Assembly (NCBI RefSeq): GCF_946885855.1
Contig: NZ_CAMPHH010000245.1
Location: forward strand, 1-5,079
Reading direction: 5' to 3'
Origin: an uncultured Actinotalea sp.
GTDB taxonomy: Bacteria > Actinomycetota > Actinomycetes > Actinomycetales > Cellulomonadaceae
Length of the DNA: 5,079 bases
A program made the translations under genes and the position numbers. The first letter of the stretch is position 1, and every line of letters begins with the position of its first letter. The notes under the pieces are model-generated. The model did not search any database. It saw only the letters and a list, made by a program, of their open reading frames with translations, and had not been told where the DNA came from. Shown here one piece after another: positions 1 through 5,079 of this stretch.

Positions 1-928
1 GGTCGCGCGCGGCCTCGAGGTCGGCGGGCGACTTCACCGCGACGGTCTCCACGCCGGGCAGCGTACGCCGGGCCAGGCCGGTGAGGACGCCGGCCGGGGC
101 GAGCTCCACGAGCCCCGTGACGCCCAGCTCGAGCATCGTGCGCTGGCACAGGTCCCAGCGGACCGGTGCGACGACCTGTGCCGCGAGGCGCGCGAGCACG
201 TCGGCGGCCCGGCCGTGGGGCGCGCCGTCGGTGGGGGCGTACGCGGCGCCGTCGGCGTCGGAGAGGAACGTGAGGCGCGGGTCGGCGGCGGGCCAGTCGG
301 CGGCGACGGCCGCGAACCGCTCGTGGGCGGGCTGCATGAACGGGGTGTGGAACGCCCCGGCGACCTGGAGCGGGATGACACGGGCCTTCGCCGGGGGGGC
401 CGCGGCGAGCGCGGCCAGCGCGTCGAGGGAGCCTGCGGCCACGACCTGACCACCGCCGTTGACGTTGGCCGGGTGGAGCCCGGCCGCCGCGATCGCGGCG
501 AGCACCTCGTCCGGGTCGCCGCCGACGACGGCGCTCATCCCGCTCGGCTCGAGGGCGGCGGCGTCCGCCATGGCGCGGGCGCGGTGCGCGACCAGGCCCA
601 CGGCGCCGTCGTCGGTGAGCACGCCCGCGACGGCGGCGGCGGCGAGCTCGCCGACGGAGTGCCCGGCGGTGACCCCGGCCACGTCCTCGGGCGCGCTTCC
701 GTCGAGGACGGCCCGCAGCGCCACGAGCGACGCGGCCACGATGAGGGGCTGCGCGACGGCCGTGTCCCGGATGGTCTCCGCGTCGGACTCGGTTCCGTGG
801 CGGACGAGGTCGACGTCGGCGGCGAGGGAGAGCGCCTCGACCTGCGCCCGGACGCCGGGGAGGTCGAGCCACGGGGAGAGGAATCCGGGGGTCTGGGAGC
901 CCTGACCCGGGCAGACGATCGCGAGCAC
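1..928 (-). CDS. fabD: Malonyl-CoA:acyl carrier protein transacylase FabD (C-terminal end cut by window)
   Basis: FabD moves the malonyl group from malonyl-CoA to acyl carrier protein in the cytoplasm, supplying the extender unit for type II fatty-acid synthesis. The reading frame gives 309 residues, close to full family length (E. coli FabD is 309), with no stop before the left edge, so probably only a few residues are missing. Visible motifs are the oxyanion-hole GQGSQ at residues 8-12, the nucleophile elbow GHSVGE with Ser91, Arg116 in the substrate-carboxylate position, the catalytic His194 in AFHTPFM, PVRW at 255-258 and a C-terminal APAGVLTGL at 277-285, where many FabDs have GPG. The start is the GTG at 926-928, giving V/M-LAIVCPGQGSQ; the only other start in frame before it is a TTG 10 codons upstream, which would add an Arg-rich tail. 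The Shine-Dalgarno match is weak. It lies downstream of fasR on the same strand with a 156-bp gap holding a palindrome. In actinobacteria fabH, acpP and fabF usually follow; they would lie left of the window. Confidence 0.97.
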   Translation of the reverse strand, partial: MLAIVCPGQGSQTPGFLSPWLDLPGVRAQVEALSLAADVDLVRHGTESDAETIRDTAVAQPLIVAASLVALRAVLDGSAPEDVAGVTAGHSVGELAAAAVAGVLTDDGAVGLVAHRARAMADAAALEPSGMSAVVGGDPDEVLAAIAAAGLHPANVNGGGQVVAAGSLDALAALAAAPPAKARVIPLQVAGAFHTPFMQPAHERFAAVAADWPAADPRLTFLSDADGAAYAPTDGAPHGRAADVLARLAAQVVAPVRWDLCQRTMLELGVTGLVELAPAGVLTGLARRTLPGVETVAVKSPADLEAARD

Positions 929-995
929 CCGCTCACTGTGCCGGGATCGCCGCAAGGGCCCGGCCCACGACGAGCACCAACCTCGTCGCGCGACC

Positions 996-1012
996 TTGTC
1001 GGGTTCCTACAA
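996..1012. promoter_or_regulatory. Palindromic candidate FasR operator upstream of fabD
   Basis: The 17-bp sequence TTGTCGGGTTCCTACAA is an interrupted palindrome: half-sites TTGTCGG and TTGTAGG (reverse strand) flank a 3-nt centre, with one mismatched pair. It ends 67 nt before the fabD GTG, in the gap between fasR and fabD. A near-identical copy precedes fasR. The location at both the fab gene and the regulator gene suggests FasR binding; that assignment is inferred, as I did not compare it with a published motif. Confidence 0.7.
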
Positions 1013-1030
1013 CGATGCCGGCCGAGCGGG

Positions 1031-1049
1031 CGGCCCGGGTGCGGGGCCG
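1031..1049 (-). terminator. Possible hairpin after fasR
   Basis: On the minus strand CGGCCC and GGGCCG form a perfect 6-bp GC stem around a 7-nt loop, 36-54 nt after the fasR stop and before the palindrome that precedes fabD. It could weaken read-through from fasR into fabD. The stem is short, there is no T tract, and such stems arise easily in sequence this GC-rich, so the call is tentative. Confidence 0.25.
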
Positions 1050-1084
1050 ACCGGGCGCGGTGGGTTCCGGTCCTCGCTGGTCCG

Positions 1085-2251
1085 TCAGGTGCCGCCGTCG
1101 AGGCGACCGAGCGCCAGCGCCGTCTGGAGGACGTACGCCTCGCGGGCGTCCAGCGGGTCCCAGCCGGTGACCTCCGCGACCTTGCGCAGGCGGTAGCGCA
1201 CGGTGTTGGGGTGCACGTAGAGCACGCGCGCGGCCGCCTCGAGGGACCGGCCGTGCTCGACGTGCGCGGCCAGCGTCTCCAGCAGTGAGCCGCCGGCGGC
1301 GACGAGCGGGGCGTAGGCCTGCTCCACGAGGGTTCGCCGCGCGACGACGTCGCCGACGAGCACCCGCTCGGGGAGCAGCTCGTCCGCCAGGACCGGACGC
1401 GGCGCCGTCGGCCACGCCCGCGCCGCCGCGAGCCCGGCCAGGGCGGCCGAGGCGGAGCGCGCGGCCTCGGCCAGGCTCGGCACGGAGGGGCCGATGACCA
1501 CCGGACCGGGCCCGAACCGCGCCATGAGGGAGGCGGCGGCGGCGCGCAGGTCGCCCTCGCCGCCCAGGACGACGACGAGCCGGTCGCCCTGGATCCCGAC
1601 GAGCGCGTCGTCGGCGGCGCGCCGGGTGGCCCGGCGCAGCTCGGCCGCGCGGACGTCGTCGAGCGGGTTCGAGGTCGTGCCGACCATGACCAGCGCCTTG
1701 CCGTGGCCGCTCCAGCCGAGCGCGGCCACGCGGGACCGCAGCGCGTCGTCGGCGTCGCCCCGGACGAGCGCGTCCACGACGAGGGCCTCGAGCCGGGCGT
1801 CCCACGCACCGCGCACCTCGGCGGCGCGCGCGTAGACCTCGGCTGCCGAGAAGGCGACCTCCCGGGAGTAGCGCAGCACCGCCTCCCGCAGGTCCCGCTC
1901 CCCGCCCGGGGCCGCGAGCCGCTCGCTGTGGTCCTCCACCACCTCGACGATGAGCCGGACGAGCTGGAGGGTGTGCTGCAGGGAGATCGAGCGGGTCAGC
2001 TCCGGCGGTGCCGCCGCGAAGATCTCCCCGGCGCCGTGCGGGGGCGTCGAGGGGTCGGAGAACCAGGTGATGAAGTTGCTGATGCCGGCCTGGACCACGA
2101 GCCCGAGCCAGGACCGGTCCTCGGCCGGCAGAGCGCGGTACCACGGCAGGTTCTCGTCGAGCTTGCGCAGCGCGGCAGCGGCAAGCAGGCCGCTGCCGTC
2201 GTGCAGACGGCGCAGGGTGTGAGCCTGGTCACGGGTCGCCTGGCGGGCCAT
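1085..2251 (-). CDS. fasR: PucR/CdaR-family transcriptional regulator, FasR-like
   Basis: This 388-residue protein is a likely DNA-binding regulator of the adjacent fatty-acid synthase genes. The C-terminus carries the PucR-type helix-turn-helix: SLEAAARVLYVHPNTVRYRL lies at about 336-355, and the domain continues to about 380 with EAYVLQTALALGRL. The N-terminal third (about 1-145) is helical, with GISNFITWF at 56-64, and the middle (about 180-290) resembles the degenerate GGDEF-like domain common in this family. Established knowledge: in Streptomyces coelicolor a PucR-type FasR encoded just upstream of fabD activates the fabD-fabH-acpP-fabF operon. The same order here supports the name, but the ligand and the direction of control are inferred. 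It should not be confused with the TetR-type FasR of mycobacteria and corynebacteria. The ATG at 2249-2251 is chosen because no in-frame start precedes it and a -10-like hexamer lies 6 nt upstream. A palindromic candidate operator ends 43 nt before the start, suggesting autoregulation. Confidence 0.92.
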   Translation of the reverse strand: MARQATRDQAHTLRRLHDGSGLLAAAALRKLDENLPWYRALPAEDRSWLGLVVQAGISNFITWFSDPSTPPHGAGEIFAAAPPELTRSISLQHTLQLVRLIVEVVEDHSERLAAPGGERDLREAVLRYSREVAFSAAEVYARAAEVRGAWDARLEALVVDALVRGDADDALRSRVAALGWSGHGKALVMVGTTSNPLDDVRAAELRRATRRAADDALVGIQGDRLVVVLGGEGDLRAAAASLMARFGPGPVVIGPSVPSLAEAARSASAALAGLAAARAWPTAPRPVLADELLPERVLVGDVVARRTLVEQAYAPLVAAGGSLLETLAAHVEHGRSLEAAARVLYVHPNTVRYRLRKVAEVTGWDPLDAREAYVLQTALALGRLDGGT

Positions 2252-2287
2252 GGCCGCAGCATAGGGGGCTGCGCCCCAGGCAGGACG
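2252..2287 (-). promoter_or_regulatory. Predicted fasR promoter, probably leaderless
   Basis: On the minus strand TATGCT (2263-2258) matches the TATAAT consensus at 4 of 6 positions, including the key A at position 2 and the last T. Exactly 6 nt separate it from the A of the fasR ATG, so transcription could start at or next to the start codon. No Shine-Dalgarno sequence is present. The -35 region is poor (GTCCTG at 17-bp spacing), which fits dependence on an activator bound at the palindrome just upstream. A 13-bp GGGGC-TGC-GCCCC inverted repeat (2265-2277) lies in the spacer. Confidence 0.5.
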
Positions 2288-2292
2288 CGACT

Positions 2293-2313
2293 CCTTGTCG
2301 GCTCCCTACAAGG
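2293..2313. promoter_or_regulatory. Palindromic candidate FasR operator upstream of fasR
   Basis: The core TTGTCGGCTCCCTACAA (2295-2311) matches the fabD-side site at 15 of 17 positions; both differences lie in the 3-nt centre (2302 and 2304). Here the dyad extends by a further CC/GG on each side to 21 bp. The core ends 43 nt before the fasR ATG. If transcription starts at that ATG, the palindrome centre is at about -52, a usual place for an activator just upstream of the -35 region. It also lies 89 nt before the ATG of the divergent plus-strand gene and so could act on both genes. Confidence 0.7.
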
Positions 2314-2365
2314 GCGGGACCTGGGGCCCCGTCACCGGGGGGCCGACTGCGGTCATGGTTCGGCA

Positions 2366-2400
2366 GGATGGTCAACGCGTGATGCGGCTATGGTCGTCCT
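2366..2400 (+). promoter_or_regulatory. Predicted leaderless promoter of the helical-protein gene
   Basis: TATGGT at 2389-2394 matches TATAAT at 4 of 6 positions and stands exactly 6 nt before the ATG at 2401, the same geometry as the fasR promoter on the other strand. There is no purine-rich Shine-Dalgarno sequence before the ATG. I see no convincing -35 hexamer at 16-18 bp. A second TATGGT overlaps the start codon itself (2400-2405). Confidence 0.5.
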
Positions 2401-3084
2401 ATGGTTTTGCTCCCACGACTCCGCCGGCTCCTGCGGCGCCCGGTCTCGGCGTCGAAGGTCGGCGTCCGGCGCCCCACGTCGGCCCGCCGGCGCGACACGA
2501 TCCACGAGGACTCGGTCCGCGCGCTCCTGCACGAGGACCCGAACGACGTCCGCGCGTTCCAGGCGCTCGCGGAGATCGTGCGGCGGCGCGCGGCGGAGAT
2601 GGGTCCCGACGGGGACCCGCTGACGGCGCCCCAGGACGACGTCGAGAAGCAGAAGGCGGCGGACCTGGCGGTCTGGGCGCTCGCCGAGGAGCTCGCGGGC
2701 AACCCCCGCGCCTGGTACCCGCTGGTCGAGCTCGCGCGCCTGTCGGTGCACGACGACCACGAGGGCATGATGCGCCGGCTGCAGACGGCGGCCGAGCGGG
2801 ACCCGTCGGGGCACGCACTCGCCGAGGGCATCGTCGTGCTGCGCGAGGCGGGCATGCCCGTCGAGGCCCTGGGCCTGGGCGTCGGGCACTGGCGGGTCAA
2901 GGAGCACACCCCCGAGGTCGGTCGTCTCCTCGTCCTCGCCGCGCTCGAGGCCGAGCGGCCGCTGGAGGCCAAGCACCATCTCGCGGCGCTGGACCTTCAC
3001 CCGGACGCGGCCGCCGTCCGGGCGATCAGGACGGAGCTCGGCCCGCGGGTCGAGCAGGCGCAGGAGCACACCCCCGGGCTCTGA
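2401..3084 (+). CDS. Uncharacterised TPR-like helical protein
   Basis: I do not recognise a named family; function is unknown. The 227-residue product starts with a basic segment (10 Arg and 1 Lys, no acidic residue, in residues 1-31), followed by amphipathic helices to the end. Segments such as DPNDVRAFQALAEIV (46-60), NPRAWYPLVELARL (101-114), DPSGHALAEGIVVL (134-147) and PEVGRLLVLAALEAERPLEAKHH (171-193) have the spacing of alanine- and leucine-rich helix pairs typical of tetratricopeptide-like scaffolds, so a protein-binding role is possible. There is no signal peptide, membrane segment or visible catalytic motif, and no cysteine. It is real coding sequence: residue composition is well balanced and the antisense frames read as Arg/Pro-rich shadows. 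The ATG at 2401 is preceded by TATGGT 6 nt upstream and no Shine-Dalgarno sequence, suggesting a leaderless mRNA. It is divergent from fasR (149-bp gap) and convergent with aceE, so it is probably transcribed alone. The basic N-terminus could contact RNA, DNA or membrane lipid; this is speculation. Confidence 0.85.
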   Translation: MVLLPRLRRLLRRPVSASKVGVRRPTSARRRDTIHEDSVRALLHEDPNDVRAFQALAEIVRRRAAEMGPDGDPLTAPQDDVEKQKAADLAVWALAEELAGNPRAWYPLVELARLSVHDDHEGMMRRLQTAAERDPSGHALAEGIVVLREAGMPVEALGLGVGHWRVKEHTPEVGRLLVLAALEAERPLEAKHHLAALDLHPDAAAVRAIRTELGPRVEQAQEHTPGL

Positions 3085-3102
3085 CCGGGTGCAGGCCCGC
3101 AG

Positions 3103-3145
3103 GACGGCGAAGGCCCCCAACGGATCGGTGGGGGCCTTCGCCGTC
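3103..3145. terminator. Bidirectional hairpin terminator between convergent genes
   Basis: A perfect 17-bp stem (3103-3119 pairs with 3129-3145; left arm GACGGCGAAGGCCCCCA) closes a 9-nt loop, ACGGATCGG. It lies 19 bp after the stop of the plus-strand helical protein gene and 15 bp after the stop of aceE, so it can end both convergent transcripts. No T tract follows on either strand, which is common for terminators in high-GC actinobacteria. Confidence 0.9.
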
Positions 3146-3159
3146 GTCGCGGTGGCGCC

Positions 3160-5079
3160 TCAGGCGTCCCCGCCCGCGGCCCCGGAGGTGCCGGCGCGGA
3201 CGTCGTGGATCTGGTACCGCTCGATCGCCTGGGCCGGCAGGCTCCGGTCGACCTCGCCGCGGCGGGCGAGCTGCTGGAGCACCTTGACGACGACCGACGG
3301 TCCGTCGATCTTGAAGAACCGGCGGGCGGCGGCCCGGGTGTCGGAGAACCCGAAGCCGTCCGCGCCGAGCGTCGCGTAGTCGCCCGGGATCCACGGCCGT
3401 ACCTGGTCCGGCACGAGGTGGTTGTAGTCGCTGGTCGCGACGAACGGACCCTGCGCGTCGGCGAGCTTCTGCGTCAGGTAGGCCGTCCGCTGCTCGGCGT
3501 CGGGGTGCAGGAAGTTGTGCTCCTCGGCGGCGAGGCCGTCGCGGCGCAGCTCGTTCCAGCTCGTGACCGACCAGACGTCGGCCCGCACGCCCCAGTCGTC
3601 CGCCAGCAGCCCCTGGGCCTCCAGCGCCCACGGCACGCCCACGCCCGAGGCGAGGATCTGCGCCCGGGGCCCGTCGCCCTCGGCGACGGAGATGCGGTGG
3701 ATGCCGCGCAGGATGCCCTCGACGTCGACGTCCTCCGGCTCGGCCGGCTGGAGCATCGGCTCGTTGTAGACCGTCAGGTAGTACATGACGTTCGGGTCGC
3801 GCCCGTCGTCGCCGTACATCCGCTGCAGGCCGTCCCGCACGATGTGCCGGATCTCGTAGCCGTAGGCCGGGTCGTAGTGCGTCACGGCAGGGTTCGTGCC
3901 GGCCAGGATCGGCGAGTGTCCGTCGGCGTGCTGCAGGCCCTCACCGGTCAGGGTCGTCCGGCCGGCGGTCGCACCGATGATGAAGCCGCGGGTCATCTGG
4001 TCCCCGGCGGCCCAGAACTGGTCGCCCGTCCGCTGGAACCCGAACATCGAGTAGAAGATGTAGACCGGCACCATGACCTCGCCCTGCGTGGCGTAGGAGG
4101 TGCCGACGGCCTGGAACGCGGCCGCGGAGCCGGCCTCGTTGATCCCCGTGTGCAGGATCTGGCCGGACTCGGACTCCTTGTAGCTGAGCATGAGCTCGCG
4201 GTCCACGGCGAGGTAGTTCTGGCCCTGCGTGTTGAAGATCTTCGCACTGGGGAAGATCGAGTCGAGGCCGAAGGTCCGGGCCTCGTCCGGGATGATCGGC
4301 ACGATGCGGTTGCCGAACCCCTTGTCCTTGATGAGGTCCTTGAGCAGCCGGACGAACGCCATGGTGGTGGCCACCATCTGCTGACCGGAGCCCTTGGCGA
4401 GCACCTCGTAGGTCTTCTCCGGCGGCAGCGTGATCTCCGAGTGCCGGGTGCGCCGCTCGGGCAGGAACCCGCCCAGCGCCCGCCGCCGCTCGAGCATGTA
4501 CTGGATCTCCGGCGCGTCCTGGCCCGGGTGGTAGTACGGCGCCGTGTACGGGTCCTCGAGCTGGTCGTCCTCGATCGGGATGCGCAGCGAGTCGCGCAGG
4601 GCCTTGAGGTCGTCGGACTTGAGCTTCTTCATCTGGTGGGTCGAGTTGCGGCCCGCGAAGCTCGAGCCGAGCCCGTAGCCCTTGATCGTGTGGGCGATGA
4701 TCACCGTCGGCTGCCCGGTGTGCGCCGCGGCGGCCGCGTACGCGGCGTAGAGCTTGCGGTAGTCGTGCCCCCCGCGCTTGAGCGCCCAGATCTCGTCGTC
4801 GGTCATCTTCTCGACGAGCGCCTTGGTGCGGGGGTCCCGCCCGAAGAAGTGCTCGCGGATGAAGGCGCCGTTCTCCGCCCGGTACGTCTGGTAGTCGCCG
4901 TCGGGCGTGTTGTTCATGAGGTTGACGAGCGCGCGGTCCTTGTCCGCGTTGAGCAGGGCGTCCCACTCCCGGCCCCAGATCACCTTGATGACGTTCCAGC
5001 CGGCCCCGCGGAAGAACGCCTCCAGCTCCTGGATGATCTTGCCGTTGCCGCGGACCGGGCCGTCGAGGCGCTGCAGGTT
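3160..5079 (-). CDS. aceE: Pyruvate dehydrogenase E1 component, homodimeric type (N-terminus outside window)
   Basis: AceE is the thiamine diphosphate-dependent E1 subunit that decarboxylates pyruvate and passes the acetyl group to the lipoyl domain of E2, yielding acetyl-CoA. The window holds the last 639 residues and the TGA stop; about 260 N-terminal residues lie beyond the right edge. The first residues, [16 protein letters not shown], match the end of the E. coli cofactor motif (Asn260 and Gln262 ligate Mg2+), so GDG of that motif is just outside. Other conserved sites are [13 protein letters not shown], the active-site loop STHQMKK (His near codon 4638, like E. coli His407), [11 protein letters not shown], the cofactor-activating Glu in HTGINEAG (4135-4137, like Glu571), FYSMFGFQ (like Tyr599) and GLQHADGHS (like His640). 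All look intact. In actinobacteria aceE normally stands alone, not in an operon with E2 and E3, and works in a mixed pyruvate/2-oxoglutarate dehydrogenase complex; the terminator right after this gene fits that. Its promoter is not in the window. Confidence 0.99.
   Translation of the reverse strand, partial: NLQRLDGPVRGNGKIIQELEAFFRGAGWNVIKVIWGREWDALLNADKDRALVNLMNNTPDGDYQTYRAENGAFIREHFFGRDPRTKALVEKMTDDEIWALKRGGHDYRKLYAAYAAAAAHTGQPTVIIAHTIKGYGLGSSFAGRNSTHQMKKLKSDDLKALRDSLRIPIEDDQLEDPYTAPYYHPGQDAPEIQYMLERRRALGGFLPERRTRHSEITLPPEKTYEVLAKGSGQQMVATTMAFVRLLKDLIKDKGFGNRIVPIIPDEARTFGLDSIFPSAKIFNTQGQNYLAVDRELMLSYKESESGQILHTGINEAGSAAAFQAVGTSYATQGEVMVPVYIFYSMFGFQRTGDQFWAAGDQMTRGFIIGATAGRTTLTGEGLQHADGHSPILAGTNPAVTHYDPAYGYEIRHIVRDGLQRMYGDDGRDPNVMYYLTVYNEPMLQPAEPEDVDVEGILRGIHRISVAEGDGPRAQILASGVGVPWALEAQGLLADDWGVRADVWSVTSWNELRRDGLAAEEHNFLHPDAEQRTAYLTQKLADAQGPFVATSDYNHLVPDQVRPWIPGDYATLGADGFGFSDTRAAARRFFKIDGPSVVVKVLQQLARRGEVDRSLPAQAIERYQIHDVRAGTSGAAGGDA

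Noticed and set aside
485..500. 16-bp perfect palindrome CGCCGCGATCGCGGCG inside fabD
   Set aside because: It encodes the alanine-rich LAAIAAAG stretch with GCG/GCC codons; a palindrome arises easily from such codons and no partner copy was seen.
215..1288. Long plus-strand open frame (357 codons) over fabD and the end of fasR
   Set aside because: It is antisense to fabD, whose motifs are intact, crosses the intergenic gap, and its product is low-complexity Gly/Arg-rich: a GC-rich shadow.
535..2144. Two long minus-strand frames (535-1809 and 933-2144) overlapping fasR
   Set aside because: They are out-of-frame shadows of fasR with Arg/Pro/Ser-rich or Arg/Ala-rich products and no domain; the 1085-2251 frame carries the complete PucR helix-turn-helix.
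2325..2344. GGCCCC/GGGGCC inverted repeat with 8-nt loop in the divergent intergenic region
   Set aside because: The 6-bp pure-GC stem is expected by chance in this composition and is not positioned as a terminator for any gene here.
2353..3120. Antisense frame of 255 codons opposite the helical-protein gene
   Set aside because: It has no domain, starts inside the terminator stem and runs through the fasR divergent promoter region. The plus frame has a promoter at the right distance and sensible helical structure.
4165..4190. GACTCCTTGT inside aceE, identical to 10 bp at the edge of the fasR operator
   Set aside because: The second half-site (CCTACAA) is missing and the match lies in conserved coding sequence (SYKESES), so it is chance.

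Overview
The window is very GC-rich, with G/C-ending codons throughout, and looks like the chromosome of a high-GC actinobacterium. Gene order and protein style suggest the Micrococcales, perhaps Cellulomonas or a relative; the genus is a guess from memory of such proteins, not from a search. The DNA is almost entirely core metabolism. I see no mobile elements, CRISPR, tRNA or rRNA.

Layout, left to right. Positions 1-928 (minus strand) hold nearly all of fabD, malonyl-CoA:ACP transacylase, running off the left edge near its C-terminus. Positions 1085-2251 (minus) hold a PucR/CdaR-type regulator resembling Streptomyces FasR, the activator of the fatty-acid synthase genes. Positions 2401-3084 (plus) hold an uncharacterised, helical, TPR-like protein divergent from fasR. 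A perfect 17-bp-stem hairpin at 3103-3145 separates it from a convergent gene. Positions 3160-5079 (minus) hold the C-terminal 639 residues of AceE, the homodimeric pyruvate dehydrogenase E1, which runs off the right edge.

The main non-coding signal is a 17-bp interrupted palindrome, TTGTCGG-N3-CCTACAA. It occurs once upstream of fabD (996-1012) and once upstream of fasR (2295-2311), and 15 of 17 positions are identical. It is a strong candidate operator through which FasR controls the fab genes and its own gene. Both genes flanking the divergent intergenic region have a TATGNT hexamer exactly 6 nt before the start codon and no Shine-Dalgarno sequence, which suggests leaderless transcripts.

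Functionally, AceE makes acetyl-CoA and FabD loads malonyl units onto acyl carrier protein, so the genes supply and start fatty-acid synthesis, with FasR as the likely local regulator. The helical protein has no known role. I found no clear evidence of a new multi-gene system. The best leads are the paired operator and the uncharacterised gene beside it.
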